Positions 9,712 to 20,363 of a stretch of 64,000 bases of DNA are shown here, piece after piece. Below the pieces are notes generated by a model that saw only the letters and a program-made list of their open reading frames with translations, was not told the origin of the DNA and ran no database searches. The DNA comes from Strongylocentrotus droebachiensis (taxonomy: Eukaryota; Echinodermata; Echinoidea; Camarodonta; Strongylocentrotidae): contig JAVYIG010000898.1 in assembly GCA_035222895.1 (NCBI GenBank), forward strand, positions 62,001 through 126,000. The letters run 5' to 3'. Made by a program: the position numbers and the translations under genes. The number at the start of each line of letters is the position of its first letter. The first letter of the stretch is position 1.

Positions 9712-12700
9712 TTGACAAAATCTAGTGATGATCCGAAAATTATAGTTGACGGTCGAAAATATAAGTTCCCTTGTGGGAACTGTGATAAGCCAGTCAAATG
9801 TAATCAACACGGCCTTCTGTGTTCTTCTTGTAAAAAATGGTTTCACACTAATTGTCAAGCTATCAGTTTTTCAGAGTACCGCAGATTATATTATGAATGC
9901 CCTGATGAGAAGTGGAATTGTTTTACATGTTGTCTGCCATCTTTTTGTGACTCATTATTTAATGACGATTGTATAGAGATAGAAAGCCAAAACGAGGATA
10001 GACTAAAAGAAAACTATTTTAAGATAACGCGCGTTACACCTGAAAAGCAAGCGATAGCAAGAGTAATTCAGCCAAACCTCAGAGATGAAAACACTTCTCT
10101 TTATCAAGAATTTGAAGAAAAGTTTAAAGCTAAAGGTCTTCATTTTTTACACCTTAATGTGAGGTCTATTCTAAACAAGATATCGGAATTTAGAATTCTT
10201 TTTAAAAGAAAAAGGCTGTCTATTATTGCTTTCACTGAAACATGGTTAAACAATTCCATAAATGATGAAGAAATTGAAATAGACGGATATAAAATCATAC
10301 GCCATGATCGATCCTCTGGCTCTGGAGGTGGTGTATGTTTCTATATCAGAAATGATATTGCATTTAATATTATGGATGCTATAAGTACTGGAGATACGGA
10401 ATCCCTATAGATAAATTTGCTTATACCAAGATCAAAACCAATTGTTGTTGGTGTTCTGTATCGACCTCCGAAAAACAATTTGTTTATCGAGAAATTGTCC
10501 AATATTCTTGATACATTAAAGAAGGATGACGAAATAATTCTTTTAGGAGACATGAATATTTGTCTTCTTCGCAAATCGCTACTGGCTAAAAAATATATTG
10601 ACTTGTTGAGTCTTCATGGGTTTAGTCAACTCATTAAAGAGGCAACACGCGTTACACCTACATGTTCTTCTCTATTGGATCATGTTGGTTGTACCAAAGA
10701 AAATAAAATAAGTCAAAGTGGTGTCATTGATCTAGGTATTAGCGACCATTATTTTACTTTCTGTACACGGAAAAATGTTAGACTGGCTATAGGTCATCAC
10801 AGGACTAATGATATCAGATCCATGAAAAAATATACAGAAGAGTCTTTCAATCTTCAACTATCTGTTGTTGATTGGTCACGAATAACTGACTGTACAGATG
10901 TAAATGAGGCATGGTCAATATTTCAACATGTTTTTATCTCAAATTTGAATATGATAGCGCCACTGAAACGGATAAGAATAAAACAAAGATCAGAAACTTG
11001 GGTGACTAAAGATATTCTTTCCCTAATTCAAGAGAGAAATATAGTATACAAAAAATGGAGGAAAAGAGCAAAAGATGAGAAGCTCTATAAAAGATACAGA
11101 GTATTAAGAAATATGGTCCAAAGAGAGGTGAAAAAGGCTAAACTCGATTACTTACAAAACAAGATAGAAGAAAATAAACAAGATTCGAAAAAACTTTGGC
11201 AGAATCTAAAAAGCTTAGGATTGAAAAATAAGAAGCGAAAAGAACAAGAATCTGTCATTAAAATTGATGGGGAATTATGTCATGATAAGATGGCCATCGC
11301 TGATGAATTCAATTCTCATTTCACAAATGTGGCTGCCAAATTAGTAGACAAACTCCCCCCTTCCAAAGACTATTTCAGCGCAGACAATGATTGTATTCGT
11401 GACTTTTACGAAAGAAAAGGTGTACATGAAAACAGCTTCGAGTTATTACCAATCAGTGAACAATTTGTTTTCAAAGAGTTACGTAAGTTGAATGTATCAA
11501 AAAGTACTGGGTTAGACTTGATTCCAGCTAAATTTCTAAAAGATGGTGCGAAGGTTTTATTTAAGCCTCTAAGTTACTTAATGAACCTATCTATCTTGAC
11601 GAGTACTTTTCCAGAAGATATGAAAATAGCAAAAGTGACTCCACTTTATAAAAAGAAAGATAAAACTGATGTTAGCAACTATAGACCTATTAGTGTTTTA
11701 AGCGTAGCATCAAAGATTCTAGAAAAATCGGTCTGTGTTCAAATTGAAAGATACTTCAAAGAAAATGATATAATTTATGAATTTCAATCTGGTTTTCGAC
11801 ATGATTATTCGACTGAAACATGTCTAATTCATTTGACTGATTATTTGAGGAGAGAAACTTCCCAAGGGCGCTTTGTTGGTATGGTGCTCCTTGATCTGCA
11901 AAAAGCTTTTGATACAGTTAATCATTGCGTCTTATTGAAGAAGTTACAACTAATGGGTTTTGCTAAGGCAAGTTTAGATTGGTTCAGATCCTACTTATCT
12001 AATCGGCACCAAGTAGTGGCCATTCATGATATTCGTTCCAAACTAATGCCTATAACATGCGGTGTTCCTCAGGGAAGCATTTTAGGCCCAATTCTATTTT
12101 CAAGTTATATAAATGATATGTGTATTTGTATAAAAGACTTCAAACTATTATTGTACGCAGATGACAGCGTACTACTCTATTCAAATCCTGATCCTAAATA
12201 TATTGAGGAAAAGCTCAGTGAACAGCTGTCTACGTGTGTCGATTGTATGACTGATAATAAGCTTTCTTTACACTTGGGAAAAACAGAAAGCATTTTATTT
12301 TGTTCTAAAAGTAGTTCTAAAAAGTCATTTGAATTCAAAGTGACACACAATAATCAAGCAATCAAGAGAAAAGAGTCTGTGAAGTATTTAGGCATTGAGT
12401 TGGCTAGCGCAATTTCATTTTCATCTTTAGTAGAATCAGTTGTAAAAAAAGCAAATTCTCGTCTGAAATTTTTGTACAGATATCAAAGTTGTATGGATTT
12501 AAAAGCAAGACGTACACTCTGTTTTGCTCTTATTCAATGTTTATTTGACTATGCTAACCCTGCATGGTATAGTAACATAAACAAGTCAGATCAAAAGAAG
12601 TTGAAGATTATACAGAACAAAATGGTGAGATTTATCAACTGTTCTGGTCCAAGAACTCATGTTGGCTACAGCGAACTTTCTAAAGCTGGTTTTCTTGAAG

Positions 12701-13023
12701 TCGACCAAAGATCAAAACAACTCGCATTGCATCACGTGCATAAAATATATCATACTAGGTCGAATCATTATATTCGATCCAACTTCGATCTTGTTACTGA
12801 CGTACATGATTATAATACAAGAAATAGACGATTCAACTTTAACTTACCAGAAAGAGTAGGTAGCATTGGAAATTCGTTTTATTACAATGCCATAAAACAT
12901 TGGAATTCCCTTCCCAATGGTGTAAAAGAAATAGGAAACTATGATCATTTTAAGAGGAAATTAAAGGAATACCTAATACTTGACAGTCAGAGAAGAGAAC
13001 TGAATGACATGTTATATGATTGA
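9712..13023 (+). pseudogene. LINE-B ORF2: PHD finger, endonuclease, reverse transcriptase, one in-frame stop
   Basis: This frame encodes the retrotransposition enzyme. A single TAG at 10408-10410 interrupts an otherwise continuous frame (10411 onward is in phase). Counted from codon 9712: a PHD/RING-like zinc finger with Cys21, Cys24, Cys37, Cys40, His45, Cys48, Cys70 and Cys73; an EEP endonuclease (HLNVRSI, FTETWLN, GGGVCFYI, VVGVLYRPP, LLGDMNI, ISDHYF); then RT blocks NYRPISVLS, LDLQKAFDTVNH, CGVPQGSILGP and the catalytic YADD at 12154-12165; and a C-terminal region ending HWNSLPNGVKEIG...LNDMLYD. The frame is open upstream to 9535, overlapping ORF1 by about 169 nt in the -1 frame, but contains no ATG before the finger, so initiation is unclear. 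Confidence 0.92.
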
Positions 13024-13431
13024 AATTTTTATTCTTCTGTCGGTTCATACCTTTTCATGTTGTATATACTTATGTTTTCGTACGTTATAGAAATTCTACA
13101 AATTCATCATTATTTTCCTCTTCTTCCTTCTCCTCTTTTTCTTCTTCTCCTTCTTCTTTTTCTTCTTGTACTTAATATCATTTCTATCATCAGTTTAATG
13201 TTGTTATTATTATTATTATCTTTAATAAGTAGTTCTTTTAATTTTCTTATCTGTCTGTAAATATTACTATTTTAACTTATTAATTTTATACATGTCTGTA
13301 AGGGACCCCACTGGAAATAAGCTCTCGAGCTTTCGTGGGTTATCCTGTTCAAGCTGACTTATTTTTGATCTGTTATTATTGTATATTGTTGTATGTTGGA
13401 AGCTTGTCGAATAAAAATCAATCAATCAATC
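13024..13431 (+). other. LINE-B 3' UTR and tail
   Basis: After the ORF2 stop there is a pyrimidine-rich stretch (CTTCTTCC repeats, 13110-13170), an AT-rich stretch, and a conserved-looking end with the self-complementary pair GAGCTCTC/GAGCTTTC-type bases near 13318-13335, likely the hairpin recognised by the element's RT. The element closes with AATAAA (13410-13415) and an (AATC)n tail. Exact tail repeats replace poly(A), as in CR1/L2-type LINEs. Confidence 0.7.
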
Positions 13432-15746
13432 GTGGATAGCGAGGGAGCAGACCTTGGGAACCTGCGCATGCGCACTCGTAATGAAAACCAGCGCATGCGC
13501 ATTGGAATCCGGTAGGGTAATAGTAATTATACGAATCATTCTTTCATCAACTCATCGTTAGCTCAGTCGGTAAAGACAGCGTGATACTAATGGAACTTTG
13601 GAGTTGACGTGAGGGTTCAGCTATCAGTTTATTTAGTTGTTTTTTTCCTTTATAAATAGGGAGGCAAAGCAATAAATAATCAAAGTCCAATTGTTTGTGA
13701 CCTCTTTGCGAGCTTTCCTAGATGATGTCATATTCGAAATTAGCCTTTGATTGATGAGGATAGCGAGTGAGCAGACCTCGGGAACCTGCGCATGCGCACT
13801 CGTAAAGAAAACCAGCGCTTGCGCATTGGAATCCGGTAGGGTAATAGTAGTATACAAATCATTTTTTCATCAACTCATCGTTAGCTCAGTCGGTAAAGAC
13901 AGTGTGATACTAAAAGAACTTTGGAGTTCACGTGAGGGTTCAAATATCAGTTTATTTAGTTTTTTTGCCTTCATAAATAGTGAGGCAGAGCAATAAATAA
14001 TCAAAGTCCAATTGTTTGTGACCTCTTTGCGAGCTTTCCTAGATGATGTCATATTCGAAATTAGCCTTTGATTGATGTGGATAGCGAGGGAGCAGACCTC
14101 GGGAACCTGCGCATGCGCACTCGTAATGAAAACCAGCGCATGCGCATTGGAATCCGGTAGGGTAATAGTAGTATACAAATCATTTTTTCATCAACTTATC
14201 GTTAGCTCAGTCGGTAAAGAACTTTGGAGTTGACGTGAGGGTTCAAATATCAGTTTATTTAGTTTTTTGCCTTTATAAATAGTGAGGCAAAGCAATAAAA
14301 AATCAAAGTCAAATTGTTTGTGACCTTTTTGTGAGCTTTCCTAGATGACGTCATATTCGAAATTAGCCTTTGATTGATGTGGATAGCGAGGGAGCAGACC
14401 TCGGGAACCTGCGCATGCGCACTCGTAATGAAAACCAGCGCATGCGCACTCGTAATGAAAACCAGCGCATGCGCATTGGAATCCGGTAGGGTAATGGTAA
14501 TTATACAAATCATTCTTTCATCAACTCATCGTTAGCTCAGTCGGTAAAGACAGCGTGATACTAATAGAACTTTGGAGTTGACGTGAGGGTTCAACTATCA
14601 GTTTATTTAGTTTTTTTTGCCTTTATAAATAGGGAGGCAAAGCAATAAATAATCAAAGTCCAATTGTTTGTGACCTCTTTGCGAGCTTTCCTAGATGATG
14701 TCACATTCGAAATTAGCCTTTGATTGATGAGGATAGCGAGTGAGCAGACCTCGGGAACCTGCGCATGCGCACTCGTAAAGAAAACCAGCGCTTGCGCATT
14801 GGAATCCGGTAGGGTAATAGTAGTATACAAATCATTTTTTCATCAACTCATCGTTAGCTCAGTCGGTAAAGACAGTGTGATACTAAAAGAACTTTGGAGT
14901 TCACGTGAGGGTTCAAATATCAGTTTATTTAGTTTTTTTGCCTTCATAAATAGTGAGGCAGAGCAATAAATAATCAAAGTCCAATTGTTTGTGACCTCTT
15001 TGCGAGCTTTCCTAGATGATGTCATATTCGAAATTAGCCTTTGATTGATGTGGATAGCGAGGGAGCAGACCTCGGGAACCTGCGCATGCGCACTCGTAAT
15101 GAAAACCAGCGCATGCGCATTGGAATCCGGTAGGGTAATAGTAATTATACAAATCATTCTTTCATCAACTCATCGTTAGCTCAGTCGGTAAAGACAGCGT
15201 GATACTAATGGAACTTTGGAGTTGACGTGAGGGTTCAACTATCAGTTTATTTAGTTTTTTTTGCCTTTATAAATAGGGAGGCAAAGCAATAAATAATCAA
15301 AGTCCAATTGTTTGTGACCTCTTTATATCAGTTTATTTAGTTTTTTGCCTTTATAAATAGTGAGGCAAAGCAATAAAAAATCAAAGTCAAATTGTTTGTG
15401 ACCTTTTTGCGAGCTTTCCTAGATGATGTCACATTCGAAATTAGCCTTTGATTGATGAGGATAGCGAGTGAGCAGACATCGGGAACCTGCGCATGCGCAC
15501 TCGTAAAGAAAACCAGCGCTTGCGCATTGGAATCCGGTAGGGTAATAGTAGTATACAAATCATTTTTTCATCAACTCATCGTTAGCTCAGTCGGTAAAGA
15601 CAGTGTGATACTAATAGAACTTTGGAGTTCACGTAAGGGTTCAAATATCAGTTTATTTAGTTTTTTTGCCTTCATAAATAGGGAGGCAAAGCAATAAATA
15701 AACAAAGTCCAATTGTTTGTGACCTCTTTGCGAGCTTTCCTAGATG
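13432..15746 (+). repeat. tRNA-Ile-like satellite, block C (~7 monomers)
   Basis: The satellite resumes in phase after LINE-B, with A-box-like starts at 13559, 13882, 14203, 14533, 14855, 15177 and 15583. It contains the same short variant (lacking ~18 bp, at 14203), the long variant with a duplicated GCGCATGCGCACTCG segment (near 14420-14470), and one collapsed partial monomer at about 15324-15420, where 'GACCTCTTTA' jumps directly to 'TATCAGTTTATTTAG'. The array ends at 'TTTCCTAGATG', after which the sequence is unrelated. Confidence 0.92.
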
Positions 15747-17639
15747 CAATGTTCCCGGAACCACCGGTAGGTGGCGCACCACACGACTAGGGCTTTAACG
15801 GAACACTCTCAATTACTTTCGTAGTAAAATACCAGGTAATGACCTAAAATGCCCCAGATATGTATGTTGTAGCCAACATTTTGACATTGTATCGCATGGA
15901 ACGCCTTAGAATGGTTTCAAGAGGGTTAAAACGCTGAAAAACATACGAAACAGTATATATCTGAGCCAAAAAGTGAATTTTATTATTTTATTTAGTAGAC
16001 CTGTGACGTCACACAGAACGTCATCTTCGGCATTATATGTCTTGGAAGGAACGTCTTCGGAAGCATTCGGATGCTCGGAAATGTCACCAAAACAAAGTTG
16101 AAAGTTCAAGATGATCATGAGGCAAATGGCATCAATGATGGGTAAGTGAAAATGTGATTTTTTTCTTCAAATTGATACAAAATTTGAGCGATTTTGAGCG
16201 AGTAACTTTTTAACTGTTTACACTACTCGAATCATTATTCGCTACGCAAAAGTGTAAATGTAGAAATCGCGTGAACTTGACCAGATTATTTAGCATGTTG
16301 GCGCTTAAAATTAAAATGCCATGCACATGGTCATGGGAAAGTGTACCCACGTAGATCTAGTCCCTGCACATGTTATGATTCTTATTTCGCGGCGCTGAAA
16401 ATCGACCTGTATTGCCGGACACCGTGTTATGTCTATGGCGAAACGCAAAAGTCGCGAGTCGCGCGAGAAGAAAATGCACGGAAAACAAATAGCAAAATGA
16501 CATTCTCAAAACAAACTTGACAGCCATTCACTTTGCACGGGCATTAGGAAAATTGGATTATTTCATGAAAAAGGCATGTATTTGTCACTCATACGTTAGG
16601 CTAAGTTAGATGTGTAAATTTTCTAATTTTTGTTTGGTGTTCTTACGATGCGTCATACATTTCTTGATCACCCCACTCGACTTGCACATTCGATACGTGT
16701 AGTCCCGCGCGTAATTCCGGTAATTCAATAGTGTCCGGTAATACCATGCGTGGGCATACGTGTTCATCTCGTATGACGGGGGCCCTATTACCATTACCGT
16801 CCACAATTATTTCAGGTCCTCAATTTGTCGATCAAAACATGAAATCTACGAGTAGGTTTATGATAAAAAAGAAACTTCTGTATTTTTATTCCCTGGAATG
16901 GTACTCCGTATCAACCTACCAGTTTGTTTATATCGCTGTTCAAAATGACCCTAACCTTGTCGTAGTCTTCTTTTTCGTGCTCACAAAATCGGTATCATGA
17001 GAGGTTGTATTTCCGGACGGGTTGAGTACCCGGACACCGCGCATTAGAACGGCGCAATACGCGTCGGGGAAACATCGCGCGCAGTTGCAAACAGACACCC
17101 GGTGACGCAGCTGTTATTTTTCTTCGCATAAATCCTGATTTTGCATGGAAATTCTAATGCTGATTATTTGGAAATTACGTTTTTTGGCAACATATTCTGA
17201 AAAAACGCACAAAATTAAGTGTCCGGTTACTCAAGTCCCCACCCTATCTATTACCGTCCAAAATTTCCTTGAGGTGTTGTTAGGTCAGTCCTCTCATACA
17301 AAGGACAGACATCATTACCAGCATATTTTCATGCGCGTGAATTATCACGTCAACCGGGCAGGATATGAACTATTGCTTGTCAGGCGGATTCCTGACTAGG
17401 AGCTCTCCATGTTTGTGCTCACCGATATCTTAACACGATATTAATGAACATTTACATCACATATACAACCATTTTTTACTTACGATGTCAGTGTTTTCAA
17501 GCAATTTCTGTCCATAACGGGCATCGCTTGAACACTTCTTCTTCGTAGGGAACTGCTGAAACTGAATGCGCATGCACGATACTGTAATAGACATGTATAC
17601 TCTTGAACTTGGCGTATTTATGCATACATTCTATATTAA
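15747..17639. other. Unrecognised, apparently single-copy DNA
   Basis: No coding region, RNA gene or known repeat was recognised. Open frames here are short (at most ~89 codons), lack domain-like sequence and overlap each other on both strands. It is somewhat GC- and CpG-richer than the flanks, with several CGCG-containing stretches (16430-16480, 17040-17100). Confidence 0.5.
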
Positions 17640-17689
17640 TAATTTACCAGTGTCTTTCAAAGACTACTTCAAAAGGCGCTCTGATACTT

Positions 17690-17860
17690 ACCATTACTAA
17701 ACAACACAAATTAATGATCTTACTCATACACTCAATAAGAAAGCTTTCTCTGATCATGGTATACAAGCAGCCGGCCTAATCCTTTCGAATTCACTCCCTA
17801 AACTAATCAAAGAATCCAAAAATACAAAACACTTTCGAAACCTACTTAAACGTTAGCTGA
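17690..17860 (+). pseudogene. C-terminal scrap of a LINE ORF2
   Basis: A short open stretch reads NDLTHTLNKKAFSDHG, then IQAAGLILSNSLPKLIKESK and KHFRNLLK before a stop. The pattern 'shared aliphatic residues, then NSLP, then charged K-rich helix' is the typical C-terminus of CR1/L2/Jockey-type ORF2 proteins (compare HWNSLPNGVKEIG at the end of LINE-B). Nothing of the RT core is present upstream. The call depends on this short motif, so it is moderate at best. Confidence 0.45.
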
Positions 17861-18872
17861 TTAGTAATTATGAGTAATTTCTTTAGAGCATGTCCACATT
17901 TGTCTTGTCGTAATGGTTTTTGTCAGAGTCTTTTTTACGCGTTCAACTTTTGTTATTGTTTCTTTTTTCTGTGTATATCATGCATTGTATACATATTTTT
18001 GTAAAGGTGTGGGCTACTTTCGGGCCTTACTGGCTCTCCGGCTCATTCCTCCATTTGTCAGTCTTTGTATTTTACTGTTATTTTGAGGTGTTTAGGTCTA
18101 TATTTTATCATTGTAAATTTTGTTGGAAACAAGGAAAATCAGCCATTTTGACAAAAAAATTGGATGAAAAGTTGCGAGTGCAGTGAGTGGGCGAGAAGCT
18201 GAGAACAAATAATTTCCATGTTTTTTAATCGAAAAATTTAATGTCAAAAACATAATAAAAAATGCTGACTGACCGACCCTCCCTGGAAGGTTTGACCGCC
18301 ATTTTTTTTGTCACCTAATAGGTATAATTTTGTGAAAAATGGATGTGTATTAACTCACTTTCACCTTTGGGGCTATTATACATGTAAGACTATGTATTTC
18401 ACCATAAATTTACCTCTGCACCTCTGACAAATTTGTTGTAGGCCAAAGCATATGAAAAAATATGTTACAAACAACACACTCACTTGGCATGCTTTGTTGT
18501 CATTGGTTGCAAAATCTTGCATTTTCCTTTAAAAGGTCATTTTACCAATTAAAAATTATTTAAGGTTCTCATAATTTTGTAGACTTTAAAAGAAAAAAAT
18601 CCAACTACCCATAACACACATTGTGTAATACCAACATCTCAAAAGTTACTGCTGGCTACTTGAGTGCACATAGCAATCAAACAGTATATCTTTTAAAAAT
18701 GAACAAATCATTGTTCATTATTTAGCAAAAAGTGGGAAATTCAATTTCACGTCTTTTAAGCATTATTTTCATTTTTTTTAAAGGTCAGAATTAAATTCAC
18801 TACCCTTTTTCCTTTTGTCAAAGCTTACGCTTATATAATTTCAGCTAATTTGTTTCTTTTTTTAAATAAAAA
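17861..18872. other. Unrecognised AT-rich DNA
   Basis: AT-rich sequence with T- and A-runs. An 88-codon open frame at 17920-18186 is hydrophobic by base composition and shows no motif. I see no gene here. Confidence 0.5.
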
Positions 18873-19028
18873 AAAGTCTCTCACTCGGACAGGTATCTTT
18901 GTCTTCACATTGATATATATATATATATATATATATATCAATGTGATATATTGCGTTCCATTGAGTGACTATATTGTGTTGCATTTCCAGGTATTACAAT
19001 TGTGAAGACAAAGATACCTGTCCGAGTG

Positions 19029-19075
<47 letters not shown>
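18873..19075. repeat. Perfect 37-bp inverted repeat with two (TA)n tracts
   Basis: Bases 18873-18909 (AAAGTCTCTCACTCGG...CTTCACA) are the exact reverse complement of 19001-19037, separated by 91 bp. The loop holds a (TA)n tract at about 18914-18938, itself flanked by ATTGATAT/ATATCAAT-type complementary bases, and a second (TA)n tract of about 35 bp follows the right arm at 19036-19072. The arms contain no mismatch, unlike most older repeats in the window. It could be a small MITE or a microsatellite-mediated inverted duplication. Confidence 0.85.
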
Positions 19076-19081
<6 letters not shown>

Positions 19082-19099
19082 ATATAATGTAAAAGATAG

Positions 19100-19530
19100 T
19101 CATATCTTTGTCAAGTCAGGTCAGATAATATTAACTTGTCAAGTCAGGTCAGATAATTTTATCTTTGTCAAGTCAGGTCAGATAATATTAACTTGTCAAG
19201 TCAGGTCGGATAATTTTAACTTTGTCAAGTCAGGTCAGATAATATTATCCTTGTCAAGTCAGGTCAGATAATGTTATCGTTGTCAAGTCAGGTCAGATAA
19301 TATTATCCTTGTCAAGTCCGGGTAGATAATTTTATCTTTGTCAGGTCAGGTCAGATAATATTATCCTTGTCAAGTCTGGGTAGATAATTTTATCCTCGTC
19401 AAGTCGGGGGATTATATTATCTTGTTCAAGTCAGGTCAGATAATTAATAGTATCCTTGTCAACTCCGGGTAGATTATTATCTTTGTCAAGTCGATGCAGA
19501 TCATGTCAATTCAAGGTGTAATATCAGTTT
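19100..19530 (+). repeat. Minisatellite, ~30-31-bp unit (GTCAAGTCAGGTCAGATAAT)
   Basis: About 13 tandem copies of a unit built on TTGTCAAGTCAGGTCAGATAAT followed by TTTATC, ATTAAC or ATTATC. Copies become more divergent to the right (TCCGGGTAGAT variants) and the repeat fades out by about 19560. Open frames through it are by-products of the unit length. Confidence 0.9.
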
Positions 19531-19929
19531 TGTCAAGTCAAGGCAGTTATTGTCAATGTCTAGTCAGATCCCACTGAAAAGGAGAAATAGTCTGCGGTTC
19601 TCCTCGCAGCTGCTTGTTGATGGGTCCAGCTCGGCGATCCATCCAGCTACTCAAAGTCCGACTCTAGATCTGCCCATGCCGCCGTCATTTTTTCCAGTTC
19701 TTATTCGTTGCGTTTAATTGAAAGCTAGAACGAGTTCACAGTCTAGAAATCAGACCAGATTTGTCTTTCGAAGGAAATATAAATCAAACGTATACCTCTG
19801 TCGGTTATTTTGGGACTGAATAGATATGAATAATAACAAACAAGACTAAGTTGAAGCAGGGAGGTGTGCCTGGTTGAAGCACCTATACATTTATACTGTC
19901 AACAATGAAGCATCTGCGTACCAGTACTG

Positions 19930-20340
19930 TGCACTTTTTACTATGTACACGCGCGCAGCGACGCATGCTGTATTGTAATTGGTCGCTATTGTCCTGCTTG
20001 TCAGATTCTATTGTTCAGGTGCGAATTAAGGCTACCTAATCCCTTGGCTAATTTGAATCACCAAAGTCTATATTCAGCAGAGTTGGTGTATATTTAAATT
20101 CATGGTGTTCTATCAGCATGGAATGTGTGTGTTAGAATGGGTGGGGGGGGGGGGGGGGGGGGGGTGTGAACGCGATCGGATCAAATTGCAAAGGCCCTTC
20201 AGCATACAGAGGCGATTTGTGATATAGGATTTCCCGGCTAGTTTCGCATGTCATTCGAATTAATCTAATTGCATTTGAGTTAGCGCAGCTCGGCATATAT
20301 TGCCATGCCAATTATCCCGTTATTTTATTTTATTTTGGAT
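19930..20340 (+). repeat. Dispersed repeat, direct copy of 21270-21640
   Basis: Shared landmarks in the same order at both places: TATTGTTCAGGT, AATTAAGGCT or GATTAAGGCT, GTATATTTAAATTCATG, a poly-G run of ~20, ACGCGATCGGA, GCAAAGGC, TTTGCATTTGAGTTAGCGCAG and GAAGGGTTTTATA. The two copies differ by many small indels. No protein is encoded. Confidence 0.75.
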
Positions 20341-20363
20341 TTTGGTCGAAGGGTTTTATAATC

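Larger units (their letters stand above)
7803..13431 (+). mobile_element. LINE-B: near full-length CR1-like non-LTR retrotransposon
   Basis: A 5.6-kb element inserted into the satellite. Left satellite sequence ends '...GATTGATGTG' at 7802 and resumes 'GTGGATAGCG' at 13432, giving a 3-bp GTG duplication at most. Parts in order: 5' UTR 7803-8129, ORF1 8130-9703, ORF2 about 9535-13023, 3' UTR 13024-13416, then AATAAA and a short (AATC)n tail. Both ORF architectures (esterase-type ORF1; PHD, EEP and RT in ORF2) and the short tandem tail in place of poly(A) fit CR1-type elements. It carries only two obvious lesions, one 1-nt frameshift in ORF1 and one in-frame stop in ORF2, so it is a recent insertion. 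Confidence 0.9.

Noticed and set aside
3775-15558. Repeated antisense frames of 73-114 codons and plus-strand frames of 81 codons in the satellite
   Set aside because: They are the same monomer translated again and again; length changes with indels that are not multiples of three, and the sequence crosses the tRNA-like module and T-runs. A shared frame follows from tandem copying, so there is no evidence of a protein family.
15906-17399. Frames of 66-89 codons in the unrecognised region
   Set aside because: Short, on both strands, overlapping, with no domain, no codon-use signal and no splice context that I can see.
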